Of a stretch of 56,162 bases of DNA, positions 1-8,623 are shown piece by piece. Origin of the DNA: an uncultured Anaeroplasmataceae bacterium (GTDB lineage: Bacteria > Bacillota_I > Bacilli_A > Acholeplasmatales > Anaeroplasmataceae); assembly GCA_934229785.1 (NCBI GenBank), contig CAKQEA010000010.1:1-56162 (forward strand), given 5' to 3'. Positions within the stretch are counted from its first letter, which is position 1. Every line of letters begins with the position of its first letter. A model generated the notes under the pieces. It was not told the DNA's origin. It was given only the letters and a program-made list of their open reading frames with translations, and searched no databases. A program made the translations under genes and the position numbers.

Positions 1-197
1 GAGAAAATAACAGATCAAAATGATATAGGAAATATAAATCCATTTAGATATAAAGGATATTATTTTGATAGTGAAACGAATCTATATTATTTACAAACGA
101 GATATTATGATCCAAGTATAGGAAGATTTATATCACCAGATTCAATAGATTATTTAAACAATGAATCAGTTGATGGATTAAACTTATATGCTTATTG
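1..197 (+). repeat. RHS core direct repeat, copy 1
   Basis: Bases 1-197 recur at 3765-3960 in the same orientation. The first 76 bases are identical and the rest differs at a few positions plus one single-base deletion. The repeat ends abruptly at the codons for LYAY/LYSY, just before the variable tip. This is how C-terminal toxin cassettes are exchanged by recombination in RHS loci. The repeat may extend further left, outside the window. Confidence 0.9.
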
Positions 198-846
198 TGG
201 TAATAATCCAATCAACTATGCTGATCCTAGTGGATGTTTTCCTGTGTTAGCACTAATATTATGTGGAATTGCATTGGCAGGTATGGGATTAACAATTGGT
301 GGTGTTGCTACTAATAACAATCTAATGACAGGAATTGGACTTACAATGGTTGCAGTACCAGCTCTTATTTCTGGAGTAGGTGCTATTGCTGCAGGTATTG
401 GAGGTGCGACATTGACAGGAATAGTTGGTTGAGTTACAGTCGCTGCTGGAGTTGGTTCTGGATTGTTTGCATCTGCGGAATATCAAGAATATGCTGGATC
501 AGGAAATTGGATTCAAGACTCAACTGGCATGAATGATGGACTTTACAATACATTACTTATTTCTACAGCTATTATTGCATCTTTGGGAACATTTACATCA
601 ACAGTAGGGAGTGCTTTTAAAATAAAATCCATTGATAAAATTGGAAAACTTACTCCTAGTAACCATTCAAATCAAGGTTATTTTGGAGTTAGATATAAAA
701 CAGGTAGAGGTTCATTACATTCTTTAGAAATGCATAATCATGCTCCTCATGGGTTCCATTTTCAAAGAAATGTATGGAATCCTCAAACATTAAAAGTTTC
801 TTCAAAAAAGGCGGTACACTGGACATGGTATCTGATGAAATTTTAA
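1..846 (+). pseudogene. RHS-repeat polymorphic toxin, C-terminal part with in-frame stop
   Basis: The 5' end lies outside the window. Frame 1 opens with a canonical RHS-associated core (FRYKGYYFDSETNLYYLQ, then TRYYDPSIGRF, then NPINYADPSG) ending near base 237. A Gly/Ala-rich hydrophobic pre-toxin segment follows, and a TGA stops the frame at 430-432. The same frame stays open after that stop to 846. It encodes a second hydrophobic stretch and a His-rich tip (LHSLEMHNHAPHGFHFQ, then HWTWYL) that looks like a nuclease-type toxin domain. TGA is a stop elsewhere in the window, so the natural reading is a nonsense mutation cutting off the toxin tip. RHS proteins deliver variable C-terminal toxins to neighbouring cells. 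The RHS assignment is firm; the toxin type is not recognised. Confidence 0.85.
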
Positions 847-1205
847 ATGAAATAAAAAACAAAGAAACTTTGGCACTTAATGTACTTAACAAGTCGAAAT
901 TATATTTTAAATTAAGCGAAATTGTAAAGTCACACTCTCTAGTATTGGTTTCAAAATTAAACAAAAATGGTTCTTTTATTTCTAATAACTATTATTCTCA
1001 AATATGTATTACAATTTATGATAAAGAAGGTAAATCAGTATTTTTAAAAGATGAACCTAATATGTCATTAGAAGTTTTTAGTGATATTGTAATTCAAAAG
1101 AAAAAGAAATTTAATATATTGGATATAAATAATGATTTCGATTTTTGGGAAGGTATTCAATTTCTAATAAATAGTATTTTAATAGGCAATTATTATAGTT
1201 TATAA
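825..1205 (+). CDS. Candidate immunity protein to the upstream RHS tip
   Basis: This 126-residue protein begins at ATG 825, overlapping the last 22 bases of the RHS toxin reading frame. A weak AAGGCGG lies upstream. An earlier in-frame ATG at 774 is buried deeper in the toxin sequence and has no ribosome site. The protein is small, soluble and Lys/Asn/Ile-rich, with an acidic C-terminal half (FNILDINNDFDFWEGIQF) and no membrane segment. I do not recognise a family. Position alone, directly after a toxin tip, suggests the cognate immunity protein. It is intact although the toxin carries a stop, as expected if immunity is retained after toxin loss. Confidence 0.55.
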   Translation: MVSDEILNEIKNKETLALNVLNKSKLYFKLSEIVKSHSLVLVSKLNKNGSFISNNYYSQICITIYDKEGKSVFLKDEPNMSLEVFSDIVIQKKKKFNILDINNDFDFWEGIQFLINSILIGNYYSL

Positions 1206-1736
1206 TCATTAGAATATTTTAACCTCTATCAAAAATATAATGGTAATACTATTGTGTATTAAATTTCAGGCGCAAAAGGTACTTTAGAAGGAACATAACT
1301 CTTAACAAATAAAAATTGGTAAGGATCAGCAATTTGACATATTTATTAGATTTACATGTAAGCATATTGCTAATATTATAACTTAATCAAGTAAATTAAT
1401 CTGATGCCAATATAGGGATTAAGATTCCATTAAAAGTATCATGCAATTTAGAGAGCTTATTGGAGCTGTTGTTGATGAAATTTGTGTTGTTTGATAAAAA
1501 TGTGGGTAATTATAATTTTTCTGAGACATTATCGAATTCTACAAACTTAGCTAGACTATATTAATATTCAACATTACTTCAAAGAAACATTATTAAATAT
1601 GGAAAAATGACGAATGATTTACACAAACCTCTACTTGATATGTATTTAATGTAGAAGGTAGTCTTAATTGGACGGAAAAGTTCTAAAGAATAGTCTTATC
1701 TAATTTGGACAAGATTATTTTACATTTTTGTTTTAG
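1206..1736 (+). other. Gap with decayed sequence, probable orphan toxin remnant
   Basis: All frames on both strands are broken by frequent stops. Short stretches such as FRELIGAVVDEI (about 1446-1480) read like protein, but no frame holds for more than about 30 codons. It lies between two candidate immunity genes, where an orphan toxin cassette would be expected, so a degenerate toxin tip is likely. No RNA gene or promoter is evident. Confidence 0.35.
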
Positions 1737-1754
1737 TTGCTAGGAGGGAAAAAT

Positions 1755-2162
1755 ATGGCAAGCATTATATCTGATTCATTTAAAATAACTTTAAAAATAA
1801 TAAATTGTGATTTTTATGAGGTGAAAAGAGGTAATCCGTACAATACTTCATGTTTAGTTGAAATATTTAGTGACGAATTTTATGGTAAAACTAACTTTTT
1901 AGTTAATTACAATGATTTGATTTTATTTTTTAAAGAAATAGAAAATATGTATAAAATTCTTTCTGGAAAAGCATCTATTAAAGACTACGACTTTGGCTCA
2001 TATTTAAATGTAGAGTGCGACGACCTTGGGAAGTTCATATTTGATGGAGTTCTAATCAATGAATCTTTTCAAGAATTGAAATTCAATAATAAAATTGACC
2101 AAACATACTTGAAAGGGTTCTTGAGTGATTTTTCAAAGGAAATAGGACTCATGAATATGTAA
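1755..2162 (+). CDS. WapI-like candidate immunity protein
   Basis: A 135-residue protein starts at ATG 1755, eight bases after a strong AGGAGGG (1742-1748); the in-frame TTG at 1737 lies before that site and is rejected. It is a soluble alpha/beta protein with the layout of small WapI/DUF6228-type immunity proteins: an N-terminal beta segment (FKITLKIINCDF), a middle helix (NYNDLILFFKEIENMYKIL) and acidic strands (VECDDLGKFIFDG). The family link is by overall pattern only. It follows decayed sequence, so it is probably an orphan immunity gene left after its toxin was lost. Confidence 0.5.
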   Translation: MASIISDSFKITLKIINCDFYEVKRGNPYNTSCLVEIFSDEFYGKTNFLVNYNDLILFFKEIENMYKILSGKASIKDYDFGSYLNVECDDLGKFIFDGVLINESFQELKFNNKIDQTYLKGFLSDFSKEIGLMNM

Positions 2163-2272
2163 ACTGGGTATTATAGTTTCATTAAGATGATGTGATGTTA
2201 ATTAACATTTATTTAACTGTTAATTAGCATTTTATTTAATACTAAAAGTAATAAATTTAATCAAAATAAATT

Positions 2273-2331
2273 AGGGAGAAGCCTAAGATAATTTGAATAA
2301 AAGATAATCAAATTATTTAAGGTTACTCCCT
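2273..2331 (+). terminator. Long imperfect hairpin downstream of the immunity gene
   Basis: AGGGAG at 2273 and CTCCCT at 2327-2332 bracket a second paired run (AGATAATTTGA with TCAAATTATTT). The hairpin spans about 60 bases, ends in TTT and begins about 110 bases after the stop of the 1755-2162 gene. It could be a terminator or a small inverted-repeat element; the U-run is short. Confidence 0.4.
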
Positions 2332-2369
2332 TTAATGTTATAATTGAATCAAATAAAATAAATAAAAAA

Positions 2370-2411
2370 AGATAGATAATCTAAACCCTCAGAAAGTTAC
2401 TTTATCTATCT
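2370..2411. repeat. Inverted repeat in RHS wasteland
   Basis: AGATAGATAA (2370-2379) is perfectly complementary to TTATCTATCT (2402-2411). Neither strand has a clean U-run after it (CCAAAAAGG on plus; minus runs into TTTTTTT at 2370-2363), so it may end minus-strand transcription. Function unknown. Confidence 0.35.
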
Positions 2412-2427
2412 ACCAAAAAGGCAATAG

Positions 2428-2728
2428 TATGATTACATTAATTTCATCCAAAGAAAATAAATTAAATAATTTTTGTGTAAATGTTAACAAATACTATGCT
2501 TACATGGATAAATTATTGTATAAACTAATGTGGATGCACTATAAAAGTTTTTAGATCTGATGTTACTGGTGTTATTAAAAAAGGATTAAGAGTTGTTGAA
2601 GTCGTTAGTAGTCAAACATACGCAGTCAGGTATCTAAAGTAGGAAGAATGATGGAACAATATTCTCATATTTCTTATGGGTTAACATTAGATGTTTTACG
2701 ATTTATTACAAAATGGTTTATTTTCTAA
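2428..2728 (+). pseudogene. Frameshifted orphan toxin-tip remnant
   Basis: Bases 2553-2640 encode RSDVTGVIKKGLRVVEVVSS followed by QTYAVR, then a stop. Shifting frame near 2630 restores VSKVGRMMEQYSHISYGLTL and the reading continues to the TAA at 2726-2728. The pattern D-x-x-G...(I/V)xEVxSxxQ resembles nuclease-type polymorphic toxin tips, whose E-x-S core carries acidic catalytic residues. The upstream part (2428-2552) is a separate short frame of 41 codons. This is a broken toxin tip followed by an intact candidate immunity gene at 2896. The nuclease reading is tentative. Confidence 0.5.
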
Positions 2729-2895
2729 GGTTTTTTTTAAAATTGTTAATTTGAAATTAAGTACAGAAAAACAATGTTATTTAAATTATAATATTTAGTG
2801 CTGTAATATAAAAGTTATGTTGTACTCATAACTGAAATCTCTTATAGAAGGAGAATGTATAATCTTAAGTACAATTTGATTATACTAAGAGTCTT

Positions 2896-3477
2896 ATGCT
2901 TATTCCTAAACATTTAAAAAAAATATCTATGATTATAGAAGCTTCTAAAAATATAGAAGTTGTTAAAATTAAATGTGAATGCAATCATAGTTATTTTTGG
3001 GTTTATGAATTTTGTGAGCAAGATAACATTAATATTAAACCTGAATTTGGCGAAATAATACGTGAAAATAATAAATTATATTTGATTAAACGTAATTTTT
3101 TTGGAAAAATTGTGAAGAAAATTGAATATGAAAATATTTTTGGAAAAAAACAACGAAGAATAATAAAAGTAAAATGTGAAAATTGTGGATTAGAGTATAT
3201 TCTTTTTGATAATTATAAACATGGATATGATGCAGTTGTTACAAAGCAAACATGTTATTCTTTAAAAGAAGAAACAAATTTAAATTTTAAAAAAGTGTAT
3301 CCACAGCCAATTGAAGTTTTTGTAAAAATTCATCAAGATATTTCTTTTGATCAATTTAAAAATGAATTTGAAAATACAGATTACTCTAATTATTTGAATT
3401 CGTTTAGCAGCATTGATATATATGGTATAAATTCAAAGTCGAGAAAAATAAAAATTTGTTCAGAAGAAACTGCATAA
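2896..3477 (+). CDS. Candidate immunity protein with CxC and CxxC motifs
   Basis: This 193-residue soluble protein has two Cys/His clusters. An N-terminal one (KIKCECNHSYFWVYEFC, about residues 25-41) and a second (KVKCENCGLEYILFDNYKHG, about residues 92-111) could bind zinc. The C-terminal part is acidic (FENTDYSN). ATG 2896 has only a weak upstream AAGAG; ATG 2932 is an alternative start. I do not recognise the family. Its position after the broken toxin tip at 2553-2728 and before the second RHS core suggests an immunity gene, but a general role cannot be excluded. Confidence 0.5.
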   Translation: MLIPKHLKKISMIIEASKNIEVVKIKCECNHSYFWVYEFCEQDNINIKPEFGEIIRENNKLYLIKRNFFGKIVKKIEYENIFGKKQRRIIKVKCENCGLEYILFDNYKHGYDAVVTKQTCYSLKEETNLNFKKVYPQPIEVFVKIHQDISFDQFKNEFENTDYSNYLNSFSSIDIYGINSKSRKIKICSEETA

Positions 3478-3590
3478 AACATTATATGACTTAATGCCAT
3501 TGGATTGGTTATATTTTTAGTTAACCGAGTATGGTGTTGATTTATAGGGCTTCGACTGACATTAAATAGAATTATTAGAAAGCATAATAA

Positions 3591-4160
3591 AAACTTGATA
3601 ATATAACCTATGAAGATGATAAGCTAGCAGGTTTAAATTATAATAATAAGAATTGTTTTTACATTTTTGGTTTATTAGGAAATATAATTGATGATAGTGG
3701 AAAAATTGTTGTAAAATATAGTTATGATAGTTTTGGAAATCATGAGGTATATAATAGTGTAGGTGAGAAAATAACAGATCAAAATGATATAGGAAATATA
3801 AATCCATTTAGATATAAAGGATATTATTTTGATAGTGAAACAAATCTATATTATTTACAAACGAGATATTATGATCCAAGTATTGGAAGATTTAATCATT
3901 AGATTCAATAGATTATTTAAACAATGAATCAGTTGATGGATTAAACTTATATTCTTATTGAAGGCGGATTCAATGCTGTTTCTGGCGCATTATCTGTGTT
4001 AGGTGGCTATTTGGGTGGTATGGCAGGAATTCATAATGTAGTATTTAAAAAATCGTTATCACAAAATGGCAATTTTTTGTTGAGATTATTAGTGGAAAAT
4101 GTATTTACTGCTGGATTCAAATTAACAAATGCATTAATAAAACCATATTTTACAATTTAG
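3591..4160 (+). pseudogene. Second RHS core fragment fused to another toxin tip, broken
   Basis: Frame from 3591 encodes RHS repeat sequence (YIFGLLGNIIDDSGKIVVKY, then SYDSFGNHEV) and the same core as copy 1, but a one-base deletion near 3890 brings a stop at 3900-3902. The +1 frame continues the core to LYSY, where it stops at TGA near 3960. The junction then jumps frame to GGFNAVSGALSVLGGYLGGM and a hydrophobic tip ending with TAG at 4158-4160. It lacks any start of its own. This is an orphan module: a truncated RHS core carrying an alternative tip, displaced downstream of the main gene and now decayed. Confidence 0.75.
3765..3960 (+). repeat. RHS core direct repeat, copy 2
   Basis: Near-identical to bases 1-197, with changes at positions equivalent to 78, 120 and about 131-136 plus a one-base deletion. 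Recombination between the copies would delete or swap the 3.76 kb between them. Confidence 0.9.
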
Positions 4161-4173
4161 GAGGATATGACCT

Positions 4174-4608
4174 GTGCGTAGATATTTATATTCTAATTTA
4201 TTAAGAATAATAGCTTGTTTATTATTGATGTGGCCTTTTATTTTTTCAGTTGTTTATTTTCTTTGTTCTTTATTAATTGATAAGACTTTAAATATAGCAA
4301 GCTTGGTATTAATTGTTTCTTGTTTGTTGGTGTGGCCTTTTCTCGAATTGGTTATATTTATATTAAACAAAAAAGCAAATAATAGTATTCTTTTCGAAGA
4401 AGGGAAATTAATATACAAGAAAAAAACTACATATTCCAACTATGTTAGTATGAAATATTTTAAACTTTATATTTCAATTTTAGAACCAAGTATGGAAATT
4501 CCCAAATTACATATAAATGGGAATAATAACTTATCTGTAACGTGTTATCTTTCAAAAAAAGATATAAAGAAACTAAAAAAAATGAATTTCGAAATAAGAG
4601 AAATATAA
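4174..4608 (+). CDS. Two-helix membrane protein, candidate immunity
   Basis: GTG 4174 lies nine bases after AGGAGG (4159-4164); the ATG at 4167 runs into a stop after three codons, so GTG is the start. The 144-residue product has two membrane helices (about residues 9-35 and 39-65) followed by a cytoplasmic basic/aromatic domain (LIYKKKTTYSNYVSMKYF, then KLHINGNNNLSVTCYLS). The layout resembles PH-like small membrane proteins used as immunity factors against membrane-acting toxins. It starts 14 bases after the broken hydrophobic toxin tip, which fits such a pairing. No family was recognised. Confidence 0.5.
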   Translation: MRRYLYSNLLRIIACLLLMWPFIFSVVYFLCSLLIDKTLNIASLVLIVSCLLVWPFLELVIFILNKKANNSILFEEGKLIYKKKTTYSNYVSMKYFKLYISILEPSMEIPKLHINGNNNLSVTCYLSKKDIKKLKKMNFEIREI

Positions 4609-4768
4609 ATTAGTAAATTACTTTCATAAGCAAAATAGGCGAGTTTTCACTATGCTAACAATTTAGATTGTGACACAAGTTATAGTAAAATTAAGTTTAG
4701 TGATATTGGATTATTAATTACATCAATTTTGCTATTAGGATTATTATACCGATTGGAATGTGATTTAA

Positions 4769-5165
4769 TGGAAATAAACCATATTTTAGAATATGATTAT
4801 AATTATGCAGAGTATATAGTAACTGATGGTAAATATGATATAGTATGCATGTGTTTGTCTGTTCCATTAGAAAATAATAATGATCTTAAAATAGGTATGA
4901 AGGTGGATAGTTTATAGGCTTTTTCTTATAATGACAGCATTATCTTGAAAGCTTCAAATACTAATAAATGCAACATACAAAAAAATATTTTAAATATAAT
5001 CTTTGTGGAATTGTAGTTTATTCTAAAAAATCTATAATTAAGGTATTTGATTTTGTTATTGATTTATCAAATGATTATCCGAAAGGTTTTGATACTCTAA
5101 TAAAAGATGGTGATTATGTGGAATTTGAAGTTGATAGAATAGAATGTACGTTGGCGAAAATATAA
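4769..5165 (+). pseudogene. Broken small protein, probable decayed immunity gene
   Basis: ATG 4769 opens MEINHILEYDYNYAEYIV and reads to an in-frame TAG at 4915-4917. The same frame continues with AFSYNDSIILKASNTNK, after which a frameshift near 4965 leads into the frame that ends at 5165 (NLCGIVVYSKKSIIKVFDFV, then GDYVEFEVDRIECTL). Joined, the pieces make a beta-rich protein of about 130 residues. Two disabling changes argue for a pseudogene. Upstream (about 4671-4768) an open frame with a hydrophobic stretch (IGLLITSILLLGLLYRL) is probably the tail of another toxin tip. Confidence 0.55.
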
Positions 5166-5231
5166 ATTAATAATCAAAAATGTTATATTAATTAAACTCA
5201 TTAACAAATTAATATTAAATATTAAATGCAA

Positions 5232-5268
5232 GGAGTGTGGTTATCTTATAGATAATCGCACTCTTTTT
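5232..5268 (+). terminator. Intrinsic terminator closing the RHS region
   Basis: GAGTGTGGTTATC pairs with GATAATCGCACTC (with one G-U pair), loop TTATA, followed by TTTTT. It marks the right edge of the RHS module. Confidence 0.75.
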
Positions 5269-5387
5269 AAATGAAAAATCATAAATACTTGTAGCTAATA
5301 TCGATATTTTAGTTAATTAATCAATTATAATTGGCTTTTTTTACATTTGATATTCAATTGTTTATTAATTTTTATAATTAAATTATG

Positions 5388-5393
5388 TATAAT
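5388..5393 (+). promoter_or_regulatory. -10 box of lipoprotein gene
   Basis: TATAAT preceded by ATTATG, 28 bases before the ATG at 5422. No clear -35 at the usual spacing. Confidence 0.4.
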
Positions 5394-5421
5394 ATTTATA
5401 GAAGGAAAGAGGGGATAAAAT

Positions 5422-6312
5422 ATGAAAAAGAGATTTTTATTATTAGGTGGTATTGCTTTACTTGCTTTAACTTCTTGTGAATATAAGGATACAAAGGAAA
5501 TTCAAAAAAACATTGAGGGTAAATCAAATGAAGAAATAATCCAAATGGTTGCTGATGCTAATACTGATGCAAAGGTTGAAGAGGAATTAAAAAGTGGTGC
5601 TAAGTTAACTGGTAATGTATTGGTTAAGGGTAATTTAGATCCTGAAAATATGTTAGGAGTTGGTGGTGAGCTTTCTCTTTCTGCTGATGTTACAGCTATT
5701 TATAATAGTGATGGTAGTCAAACAACTGCTAGTGCTAATGTGTTAGTTAAGGATAGTGATAGTAAGGAATCAACTGCGAAGGCAGAGGCAACTGTAGAAT
5801 CACTTAATTCAGAGGATGATGTTTATTTATATTCAAAGATTTCTAGTAAATTGAATGGTACTGAGTCTAATCAAACTTCTAAGATTAAGACTAAGAAATC
5901 TACAAGTGATGAATCATCATTAGATGAAATTTTCAAAAACTTAGATATTAATATTGATAATGTTGATGTTAATGAATTAAAGGATTTCTTTAAGGATTGT
6001 GAGGTTTCTGTAGATAATGGTTTATTATTATTTACAAAAACAGTTACAAGTGATACAAAGATGTCAGATGGTGTAAGTGTAGAAGGTCTTTCTGGCAGTG
6101 TTATTGTTGGCTTTGATAAAGATTATCATTTGAGAAAGCTTGAGTGTTCATTATCTGCAACTAAATTAAGTGCTAGTAAAAATGAATCTGTATTATTTTC
6201 AATATCTAATTTAAATATGAGCTTTAAGGCTAATTTAGAAATTGGTAGCTTTACTTTTAAGTCATTAGAAGATAAGGGTTCATATATTTATAGTATTGGT
6301 TCTTTGTTTTAA
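5422..6312 (+). CDS. Lipoprotein of unknown function
   Basis: The 296-residue product has a lipoprotein signal: KKR, a hydrophobic core, and lipobox LTSC with Cys19. The mature part is polar and repetitive in Ser/Thr/Asp/Lys. Beta-rich segments (KLTGNVLVKGNLD, GELSLSADVTAIY, GVSVEGLSGSVIVGF) alternate with a charged linker (residues about 150-185). It should be anchored outside the membrane. A good ribosome site (AAGGAAAGAGGGG) precedes the ATG. The gene stands alone between two terminators. The beta-rich body is reminiscent of small LolA/DUF-type lipoproteins, but I cannot name a family. Confidence 0.8.
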   Translation: MKKRFLLLGGIALLALTSCEYKDTKEIQKNIEGKSNEEIIQMVADANTDAKVEEELKSGAKLTGNVLVKGNLDPENMLGVGGELSLSADVTAIYNSDGSQTTASANVLVKDSDSKESTAKAEATVESLNSEDDVYLYSKISSKLNGTESNQTSKIKTKKSTSDESSLDEIFKNLDINIDNVDVNELKDFFKDCEVSVDNGLLLFTKTVTSDTKMSDGVSVEGLSGSVIVGFDKDYHLRKLECSLSATKLSASKNESVLFSISNLNMSFKANLEIGSFTFKSLEDKGSYIYSIGSLF

Positions 6313-6320
6313 AAAGAAAA

Positions 6321-6370
6321 AACCAGTTTGATAACTGGTTGGGCTGTAGGCGTTTGCTTACAGCTTTTTT
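6321..6370. terminator. Back-to-back terminators between convergent genes
   Basis: Two hairpins sit side by side. GCTGTA (6343)/TACAGC (6364) followed by TTTTTT ends the plus-strand lipoprotein transcript. AACCAGTT (6321)/AACTGGTT (6340) followed on the minus strand by TTTTTTC ends the xpt transcript. Confidence 0.75.
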
Positions 6371-6941
6371 AATATCTAAATTTAATTTTTTTATTTATTG
6401 AATCCATTTCATCAATTATCGCAAGGCTATAAACATCAAAGCCTTTTTCTCTTAGCATATCCCCACCATGCTGAAATCCTTTTTCAATTGCGATTCCGAT
6501 TCCAATTGTTTTAGCATTAGCTTGATTGATTATATCGATTAATCCTAATGCTGCACTACCATTAGCTAAAAAGTCATCTATTATTAAAATGTTGTCATTT
6601 TCGTTTAAAAATTGTTTTTCAATTGAAATTATATAGTCTTTGTTTTTAGTGTATGAATGAACCTTACTGGTATAGACCGCTCCCATATTTGATGATGATG
6701 TTTTTTTAGCATAAACAACTGGGACATTAAACCTTAAACCTGTAAGGATTGCAAGAGCTATACCTGATGCTTCAATTGTTATTATTTTTGTTATTTTTTT
6801 ATCTTTATATTTTAAATACCATAAATTTGCCATTTCATCTAATAGCTTAGGCTCTAGCTGGTGGTTTAAAAAAGAATTTACCTTTAATACGTTATTTGGA
6901 AGAATTTCTCCTCTTTTTTCAATTTCTTGTTTTATATCCAT
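6369..6941 (-). CDS. xpt: Xanthine phosphoribosyltransferase
   Basis: This 190-residue enzyme converts xanthine and PRPP to XMP in the cytosol (purine salvage). The PRPP-binding motif ILIIDDFLANGSA (about residues 118-130) is the class signature, and the N-terminal LPNNVLKVNSFLNHQLEP and EASGIALA segments match Xpt. Length equals the family norm. ATG 6941 follows a GAGGT ribosome site. Xpt genes in Bacillota are often under a purine riboswitch; the 216-bp upstream gap shows none, only a weak TAAAAT -10 candidate. It stands alone and is divergent from the next gene. Confidence 0.93.
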   Translation of the reverse strand: MDIKQEIEKRGEILPNNVLKVNSFLNHQLEPKLLDEMANLWYLKYKDKKITKIITIEASGIALAILTGLRFNVPVVYAKKTSSSNMGAVYTSKVHSYTKNKDYIISIEKQFLNENDNILIIDDFLANGSAALGLIDIINQANAKTIGIGIAIEKGFQHGGDMLREKGFDVYSLAIIDEMDSINKKIKFRY

Positions 6942-7135
6942 ATCTTTACCTCATTAATTTAACTGTGTATTATTTTACCATAAAGAAGAATAAAAGTAAA
7001 AATTATTACTATAAAGCATTAATTATATAGTTTTTTCTTGTATATTAGGTGTATATTTAGTGAATATTTAAAATTTCTTTTTTAATAGATTTTTTCTTTC
7101 TTTTGGCGTTTTTCTTTATTTTGTATGAAAATTTA

Positions 7136-7144
7136 TGATATAAT
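7136..7144 (+). promoter_or_regulatory. Extended -10 promoter
   Basis: TGATATAAT, a perfect TGnTATAAT, ends 22 bases before GTG 7167. It gives a very short leader and probably drives the downstream gene and mutS-mutL-miaA-aroKQ. Confidence 0.6.
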
Positions 7145-7166
7145 GAAATAGATTGGAGTGATTTTT

Positions 7167-8612
7167 GTGGAATATAATCCGGATAAAAAAACTGTTACTA
7201 TTTTTGGTAAAAATGAAAAATTAGATACATTAGCTAATAGATTATCAAATTTAAGTGGTGACCAGGTTTATAGTATGTTTTCAAATAGAGGAATAGCTGT
7301 TCCAAGAAGGCTAAATTGTTTGGCATTGTATTCTGTAATTAATCAAAGACTTAAAAATATTCATGCATCTGAGTTATCAAAGGATTATTTTTTTAGATTG
7401 AGATATTATAAGGAATTTTCTGAATTTCAACTAATTAATTTATTTTCTTTAATTTGTAATACTTCAGAAGAGTTTAAAATGTATCGTGTTAATTTATTTA
7501 AGCTAATAATAATTAACTATGTTGGATTAAATTTAAACGATGGAGAGATTAAATATCTTAAGGATTTAAAGAAACTATCTATTGAAAGCTTTGATGTATA
7601 TTTAAGCTTTATTTCTGCGATGTGTCATGAACAAAATAATACATTTGATGGTCAAGATATTAAGGTTTTAGAGGATTGCTTGATTAATTCAGCTACTTCA
7701 AATGAGATTACATCTTTAGCTTCAAAATATGGTCTTAGTGTTCCAACGAATTTAAAGAAAAATGAAATTATTGATAATATTTATAATTATTATGATAAGC
7801 AAGGTAAATTAACAATTGAACTAAAAGATGAGATTGCAAGTAAAAATTTAACTGAGCTAAATGCCTTTTGTAAATCAAAGAAACTTCCGTTTTCTTCATC
7901 TATGACAAAAAATGAAATGATTTATTATTTATTTTATAGCTTGTCAAATTGTGAAATTGTTACAACATCAGTAAATCGTATTGAATCACCAGATGAATTT
8001 TTACCATTAGATATAACTATTGATATGCAAGCGTTTAAGGGCTTTAGTGCTTGTGATGATAGAAGAATTGTTTTATATCCAGGCTGTGAAAATGATGAAT
8101 TTAATGTTCTAACTAAAGATTTAAGTGATGAATTAGATACTAATAAGGATATTTTAGATAGTGAATCAACAGAAGATGTTAAAAAAAATATAGCCTTAGA
8201 TATAAATAATGATGTAACACCTATATCAGAAGGTTCAGCTGATATTATTGATACATCTTCAAAAATGGTTGAATCAAATGATATTAATACAGTTTTAAAT
8301 ATTAATGAATCAAATGATATAGATATTCCTTCAAAAGAAGAGAATGATTTAGTTTTAAATCAAAATGATGATTTAAATAAGAATACAGCAAATTTAAAAG
8401 ATGATGATATTGTTTTAGATAACACTATAGCTATAGATGATGGTTTAAATGATTCAAAATCATTAGGGCTTGATGATGTTACTTTAAATGATCATTTTGG
8501 TGATGAGAGTATTTTAAAGTCTTTGGCAAGTCCATTAAGATGGCTTTGGATTAGTTTAGGTATTGTAGGTGTTATTTTAATAATTGGATTTATTATTTGG
8601 TTAGTATTGTAG
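7167..8612 (+). CDS. Tail-anchored protein with SAP/HeH-like motifs, first gene of the mutS operon
   Basis: GTG 7167 is chosen because TTGGAG (7153-7158) is eight bases upstream; GTG 7158 overlaps that site. The 481-residue protein has an alpha-helical N-terminal half. Two short helix-extended-helix segments (about residues 168-200 and 211-247; NEIIDNIYNYY, LTELNAFCKSKKLPFSSSMT) resemble SAP/Rho-N folds. A long Asp/Asn/Ser-rich low-complexity linker (about residues 290-445) follows, then one C-terminal membrane helix (WLWISLGIVGVILIIGFIIW). This predicts a cytoplasmic body tethered by its tail. It abuts mutS (11 bases). I do not recognise it; a link to DNA or repair is only contextual. Confidence 0.75.
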   Translation: MEYNPDKKTVTIFGKNEKLDTLANRLSNLSGDQVYSMFSNRGIAVPRRLNCLALYSVINQRLKNIHASELSKDYFFRLRYYKEFSEFQLINLFSLICNTSEEFKMYRVNLFKLIIINYVGLNLNDGEIKYLKDLKKLSIESFDVYLSFISAMCHEQNNTFDGQDIKVLEDCLINSATSNEITSLASKYGLSVPTNLKKNEIIDNIYNYYDKQGKLTIELKDEIASKNLTELNAFCKSKKLPFSSSMTKNEMIYYLFYSLSNCEIVTTSVNRIESPDEFLPLDITIDMQAFKGFSACDDRRIVLYPGCENDEFNVLTKDLSDELDTNKDILDSESTEDVKKNIALDINNDVTPISEGSADIIDTSSKMVESNDINTVLNINESNDIDIPSKEENDLVLNQNDDLNKNTANLKDDDIVLDNTIAIDDGLNDSKSLGLDDVTLNDHFGDESILKSLASPLRWLWISLGIVGVILIIGFIIWLVL

Positions 8613-8623
8613 TAGGTGGTAAA

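Noticed and set aside
430..432. TGA read as Trp (mycoplasma code)
   Set aside because: Many intact genes in the window end at TGA with correct family length (shikimate kinase, ruvB, pheA, rnr), so TGA is a stop here.
3562..3807. Minus-strand open frame rich in Tyr/His/Leu
   Set aside because: It is the reverse of the AT-rich RHS core, which is clearly coding on the plus strand.
6942..7166. Purine riboswitch upstream of xpt
   Set aside because: None of the conserved riboswitch core or paired P1-P3 arms could be found on the minus strand.
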